DNA from: Theocolax elegans
Lineage: Eukaryota; Arthropoda; Insecta; Hymenoptera; Cerocephalidae
Length of the DNA: 64,000 bases
Direction of reading: 5' to 3'
NCBI GenBank assembly: GCA_026168455.1
Contig: CM047426.1
Span: forward strand, 32,547,058-32,611,057
Positions 57,963-64,000 of the stretch are shown here, one piece after another. Position 1 is the stretch's first letter. Every line of letters begins with the position of its first letter. The notes beneath the pieces were generated by a model. That model was not told the DNA's origin, did not search any database, and was given only the letters and a program-made list of their open reading frames with translations. Position numbers and translations under genes: made by a program.

Positions 57963-60900
57963 TCCAAAGCGATGTGTAAGATTCCTGATTATAAAAAATG
58001 CACGCATCAAGCGCCAGTGAACTAATATCCCAGAGATAATCGTTATACGCTAAAATGAAACTATGAAATGAGGAACAGACCGCGCAGAAGTAAAAGTATA
58101 TAAAGAGTGCGTAAGGATCAAAGGAAAAAATAAAAAGCATGGTATAGCGCCCGATATTATAGCGATAATATGATATTATTACGTAAGTCACGTGCACATC
58201 ACAACGCGTATACATCACACACATTTCACATAAAACCTAACCAATCTATAAAGAAGAGAAAAAAATGGGCATAACAAAAAATAAAATGTAGTTGGCAGAT
58301 ACAGAATTTTAGCATTGTAACGAAAGAAAAGAATTAAAGAGAAGATGGAAAAAACGGGGTGGTCTCTTTTCGACTTCCGCTCGACGAGGGGGGCTGGGCG
58401 ATAAAACTCGGTTTTGCAGCGGGTTTAACGTATGCACTTTTTTCACGTTGAATATTTATAGATTTGTTATTGATCGTCGTTGCGGAAGGGGAGGGAAACG
58501 TACCTACCGTTTAAATAACATCTTACTCAAATCGCGTATAATAAGAAAAGCTCCATACTCCATTAAAATATTCTCTTGGTAAGGTATATACATATAAAGA
58601 TTTTTCTTTTATTTTGTTCATTTCGTGGATTTATTCATCATCCAGACCAATTATATCGACATTTAAAACAGACGGACCGAGCGAGGCAAGAGAAATTATT
58701 AGCGCGTCGAGTATGACGATGAGCAGCAAATTTTATGATAAGTTATACCTATATCTTAAGTGGAATAAGACTTGAAGCGCTGAACCAACATCATCGATTT
58801 TATTAATACATCACATATAAACGTCGATCACCTCTTCATTTCATATGTTACATTATACATTAATTTGTTTTTCATTTTGTTATCAAAAAAAAAAAATATA
58901 TATATATATTACATGTAGTTCATTAATAATGAAGAATCATTTCTTTATGTAAAAATTGTTGTAGTTTAAATAAACGTTTATCGATACGAATCGTATTATA
59001 ACTGAATTGTTTAAAATTTCCAGACATTTGGTAGTATATACCAAATCACGCTGTTTTATTTAATCCACAATTACTTGATCATTGCGAGCACTAAAAGAAA
59101 GGATGTGGGCTTTAAATGCGAATCATGTGCACGCAATCATCCAAAGTACATGAGCCTAATTCACGTCACATTTACGAATGTATAATAAGGTCATGAGCTT
59201 TGTATAGTTTACTTGCACAATAAGATTCGCACGAGGACACTGCTAAATAAAACAAGAGAAAATAAGAAACGAATGAGTGTTGGGGGCGAACCATCGAATT
59301 TTTCGATGTGTATCACAAAATAATAGGGTTGATGGAATATCTTGATCGCTTACTACGTAAAAAATAGGACACTAGTTTATGAATTAGTAGGAAGCTTTTT
59401 TTATCATCACATTTTTTAAAGTTTTTAAAGGAGCGTGCTCGAATGGAAACAAGTTCCGACAAATACATGTATAAACTGAGGAAGAAAAAAATAAGATTTT
59501 AACACACCACGTGCCTAAATAATATACCTCGATGCCTGTGCACTTTTTTTGTTCGTGTTGAGACATTGATTGATAAATCGCCGGATTCGCAAGGAACGAT
59601 GACTCGTATATCGACGTATATTATGAAAACACGTATACATGTAAAATCGATTGTAATACAAATAAGATTGTTACGACATTTATATAACGAGCTTATTTTA
59701 AAACCGTCGAAATTGAACTTGCATCGTTAATTCACTTTTCGAGCAGCCACGTGTTTTTATATTACGTCGAATTTATAGATGTGACGTTTTCGAGCAATCT
59801 TGTTCGTACAGGTTTTTCATTTAAATTACTTCAATAACGATTTGACATATTTTATGATAGTGTTTCGAATGGCAAAAATGTGTGTAGAAAATAAGCATCG
59901 TAATCATTCTCGATTATTATAGTACGCGTAGAAATATTCATTAATAAAATATCGGATCACCGCCATTTCAGACATCACGTCACTGTCCAATTTTTTCTTA
60001 TTTCGAGTACGCTCCGAAATTTTCGATATAGGTACATACATTGCTAGAATATATTATTTTTATATATCGTGTTTCATTTTGCGAGGACGGGAGAATTCAG
60101 TTTTACCAACTTAAGTAACGAAATCATAAACAAAATTCATTTCTTTCATTTTCTTACGTAAATTAATGTGTATATTTAAGTTAAAATTAAATTGCACAAT
60201 TAGAACATTGCGAACAAAACGATTGCGTAAGTAGAGCAAAGAAAATGTTTATTAATCTTATTGTATACATTAGACTAATTCAAAACATACCCGCGATTAC
60301 ATGAATGTTCACTAATTTTTCGATTTAAAATTGACGAGCCGCATATAAAATACTTCGTAAACGTGTAGTATTTTCACGTCGGTAAAACTAATATCGAGTC
60401 TTCCAATTTGAATTGCAATACTTTCGTGGCCGTGGTAGAATAATTGACGCGTCTCAATATTCGAAAATATATAAGAAGATTCGAAAATAGAAAAAGAAAA
60501 AAGACAAAAAGAACTAAATTCCTAATACGCTGAAATCGAAAGTATACCAAATTAATAACGTCTAGATGTTCGTGTGTAAAACTATTTTGCTCGTATAAAA
60601 GTAACAATACGTGAAAGCTCGCGCTTCGATTCATTGCATATATAAAGTACCATCGACCAATTCTATATGCCTTTCTATCACTTCATCGAACGTTTTATAA
60701 AATTCACTTGCATTTTAACAAATTATTTTGCGCCGATTAGATATTTCCAATATTAATGTTTACAAAACAAGCCATCTAAAAACAAAAGAAAAATGGAGAA
60801 AACAACCTTTATGTGAATTATAAACTTATAAATCGACTGTTCGACGACGTTGATCATACTAAATCGCTATCGACATATTGAAATAAAGTTGAAATAAAAA

Positions 60901-61500
60901 CACCCATATCCGTGCATATACGCAGAGAAATTTCTTATTAAAAATAATAATTGCATAAACGATGATAACTTTATCGTTTTGTTTCATTACTTGTGAAACC
61001 GCGCATAATAAATTGCCAAAAAAAATATATAAAAAACATTGACGTAAAATCATTTGGAAAAATAAATAATTTTTATAAGAAATTTCTTAGCCTGTAATTA
61101 AATCCCATAAAGTGCAAAGATTGTATGAATAAAAAAAACATTCGGATATATTGTTAAATAATGCATGTACCAATCATGCGTATACGACAGATAGTTATTT
61201 TACTGGCGTTGCAACATCGTTTTAACGACGACTACAAGCACACTAATCGTGTAAATAGTGGATGCGTTTATGAAAGTTCGTGTTCATTTGTTGTTTCCGA
61301 GGGGTGAGAGTAGAGTACGAGTTAAAGATTATGCGAAGAATATCGCCACGATATTGTATTATTCGGCTAATTTCTTTTAACGTGCATGATTATTTATATA
61401 TTATTCTAGAGTGTTTGCAGTTTTTATTAATCATTTCGTTTTACTTTTTAACGCGCGCGCGCCCGTTCGAAAGCGAGTGAACATCGCATGTGAATTTTTT
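57111..61500. other. Non-coding DNA downstream of Syt1
   Basis: No exon supported. The sequence is less AT-rich and more CpG-containing than the 15-41 kb spacer, which would fit a long neuronal 3'UTR extension, but nothing proves transcription. A TA/GT microsatellite lies at 57885-57962, and a GC-rich patch at 58340-58510. Confidence 0.4.
57885..57962. repeat. (TA)n/(GT)n compound microsatellite
   Basis: TATATG and ACAC/GTGT runs followed by an uninterrupted TA run. Confidence 0.9.
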
Positions 61501-61502
61501 TG

Positions 61503-64000
61503 CATAAATTATAAATGACTTTCACTATACTTTACTTCTTTGCGCATGATGACGTGTAATTTATTGCCAAGTGTTTAGTATTTGTTTACTCGTTACCGAA
61601 ACATGACTATTTTATCTATTACCATAATTGAGAGGATGTCACATATATAAGTTTTTATTATTTTTATCATATCTTTATTTAATTATATGTGTAGTCGCGA
61701 ATAGTGTTTTTATTGATATAAATATATTTTGCTTAATAAGCAATCTAATTCTGTATACATATATTGTACAATGCTACACAACCTGCGTATATCATTCGGA
61801 CGTTTAAATAAGTGAAGAAATGTTCACGTATATACTCAAGAACGTATATATAATTACAAATATATATATATCTCATTTAAATAACCGAATGAAATGTTTT
61901 ACTCGGAATTTGTTATTAAACTATATTTGATTGTGATGTAGTTAGCGTCGCACTTGTTTTACGTACCGCGCATCAAAAGAGAAAACAACGTTATAAGCAC
62001 GGATATATTCTGCAAAGAAGTCGTATCGCCTCGAAAATGGTAAAACGAAAAAAAGTTTAACGATATACGAGACACATGTGACGTTTCATTATACCGATCG
62101 CGATAACTTTTGAAAACGTTTGAAGTACGAAATAAGTACAATGGGATATTAATCCAAAATAACAAAAACAAAACTTTAAATAAAATGTCACGTTTGTTCC
62201 TAGTAAAGCGTGCGCCGAAGCCGATAACAGGTGCGAAAATTCGCACTAAAATATAGCTAATACAAAAATTACTCTAATGGAGTTCAAAAATATATAATCG
62301 CTGACGCTCCGCGTTTATATTTTTTAGCTTTGTTAAAGTAGAGTGCTCGGCTTTTCGGTATTAAAGAAACAAACGAATTTTCAATGTGTGCAATTGATTA
62401 CGAAGAGCGTGACTAGGGAGACGCTAATCACTCCCACGCTTTTGCGATATTGAATGATATAAAAAAAGTCGACCTCCGTATACATAAATGAATAAATATT
62501 ATCCATATATTCCTACATGTGATCGGAATTTTAAAAAATGATAAACTATCAGATAAGAGATGCTCGCAACCTCCTCCACACCCTCAAAAGCTTGCCGAGA
62601 GACCAAAGGATGTGTACCAACTAAAAATCTTGTAATCATTCCATTACGTATTGTATTAATGATTAGCGCGAACGATGTATTGTAAATCCATAGAAGTTAT
62701 TATTATATCATAAGTATTATGTAATAAATATTGTGTTAACATAATGCTTTACTTTGGCTCTCAACTCATACGATTATACATATATACATTTATACGTTTT
62801 GGTTTCTTTTTTCCTTTCTATATAGTGTATATTTAAATCGATTCGGGAAAATGTTTTATTTATTTATGAAATACATTACATACTATTATTGAATCGCTAT
62901 CTTATTTTGACATTATTTCATTTCGTTATTTTAAATTTGCCAGAAATTTTTGACGTCTTGGAACATTCGCACTAATTTTTGATAAATTATAAATGACTTT
63001 CACTATACTTTACTTCTTTGCGCATGATGACGTGTAATTTATTGCCAAGTGTTTAGTATTTGTTTACTCGTTACCGAAACATGACTATTTTAGCTATTAC
63101 CATAATTGAGAGGAGTCACATATATAAGTTTTTATTATTTTTATCATATCTTATTTAATTATATGTGTAGTCGCGATAGTGTTTTTATTGATATAAATAG
63201 ATTTTGCTTAATAAGCAATCTAATTCTGTATACATATATTGTACAATGCTACACAACCTGCGTATATCATTCGGACGTTTAAATAAGTGAAGAAATGTTC
63301 ACGTATATACTCAAGAACGTAATATAATACAAATAGATATATATCTCATTTAAATAACCGAATGAAATGTTTACTCGAATTTGTTATTAAACTATATTTG
63401 ATTGTGATGTAGTTAGCGTCGCACTTGTTTTACGTACCGCGCATCAAAAGAGAAAACAACGTTATAAGCACGGATATATTCTGCAAAGAAGTCGTATCGC
63501 CTCGAAAATGGTAAAACGAAAAAAAGTTTAACGATATACGAGACACATGTGACGTTTCATTATACCGATCGCGATAACTTTTGAAAACGTTTGAAGTACG
63601 AAATAAGTACAATGGGATATTAATCCAAAATAACAAAAACAAAACTTTAAATAAAATGTCACGTTTGTTCCTAGTAAAGCGTGCGCCGAAGCCGATAACA
63701 GGTGCGAAAATTCGCACTAAAATATAGCTAATACAAAAATTACTCTAATGGAGTTCAAAAAATATATAATCGCTGACGCTCCGCGTTTATATTTTTTAGC
63801 TTTGTTAAAGTAGAGTGCTCGGCTTTTCGGTATTAAAGAAACAAACGAATTTTCAATGTGTGCAATTGATTACGAAGAGCGTGACTAGGGAGACGCTAAT
63901 CACTCCCACGCTTTTGCGATATTGAATGATATAAAAAAGTCGACCTCCGTATACATAAATGAATAAATATTATCCATATATTCCTACATGTGATCGGAAT
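61503..64000. repeat. Direct tandem duplication, unit ~1.48 kb, second copy cut by window end
   Basis: ATAAATTATAAATGACTTTC at 61504 recurs at 62982, and collinearity continues to the window end (which matches 62512-62531). The offset is 1478 bp falling to 1471 bp through small deletions in the second copy. The segment 62532-62981 separates the shared parts. The identical 95-codon minus-strand frames at 61959-62246 and 63430-63717 are part of this repeat. Confidence 0.92.

Noticed and set aside
61959..63717. Two identical 95-codon minus-strand frames
   Set aside because: Identity comes from the tandem duplication. No promoter context, paralogue signal or recognisable domain; there is no evidence that either is a gene.

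Overview
This is an AT-rich, intron-rich animal nuclear window with many CpG dinucleotides, microsatellites and small transposons. The protein sequences are clearly insect. A hymenopteran is my best guess, from the AT-rich but CpG-rich composition and the gene content. That guess is an inference and no species can be named.

Layout. (1) 23-4188, plus strand: the 3' part of a SoxF-group HMG-box transcription factor (Drosophila Sox15 type). It enters from the left in the middle of the HMG box and ends in long glutamine tracts. (2) 7089-8370, minus strand: a complete four-exon 'out at first' (oaf) gene for a secreted cysteine-rich protein, convergent with the Sox gene. (3) 8705-10541, minus strand: a compact three-exon gene for a 112-residue basic protein I do not recognise, 334 bp upstream of oaf in the same orientation. 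(4) 42099-50294, plus strand: a complete eight-exon Synaptotagmin 1 gene (447 aa, one membrane span, C2A and C2B), with a likely 5'UTR exon near 41.3 kb and a likely 3'UTR intron to 53245. A CpG-rich block at 13.5-14.0 kb could be a far upstream Syt1 promoter or belong to another transcript.

The rest is non-coding. The most structured part is 19.99-26.06 kb, where a segment of about 1.8 kb is present in nearly three tandem copies. Each copy carries a palindromic foldback element of about 640 bp, and the last one has been hit by a 252-bp MITE with perfect 21-bp terminal inverted repeats and a TA target duplication. The uninterrupted sister copy supplies the empty site. A diverged relative of the foldback element lies at 36221-36856, a different inverted-repeat element at 33649-34074, and a composite inverted repeat at 50520-51997. 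Two more direct tandem duplications of about 1.4-1.5 kb occur downstream of Syt1 (54.16-56.96 kb and 61.50-64.00 kb).

The genes do not form one pathway. They are a developmental transcription factor, a secreted protein, an unknown small protein and the presynaptic calcium sensor. No CRISPR array, prokaryotic operon, intact transposase or rRNA gene was seen. The candidates for something undescribed are the foldback/MITE families and the 112-residue protein.
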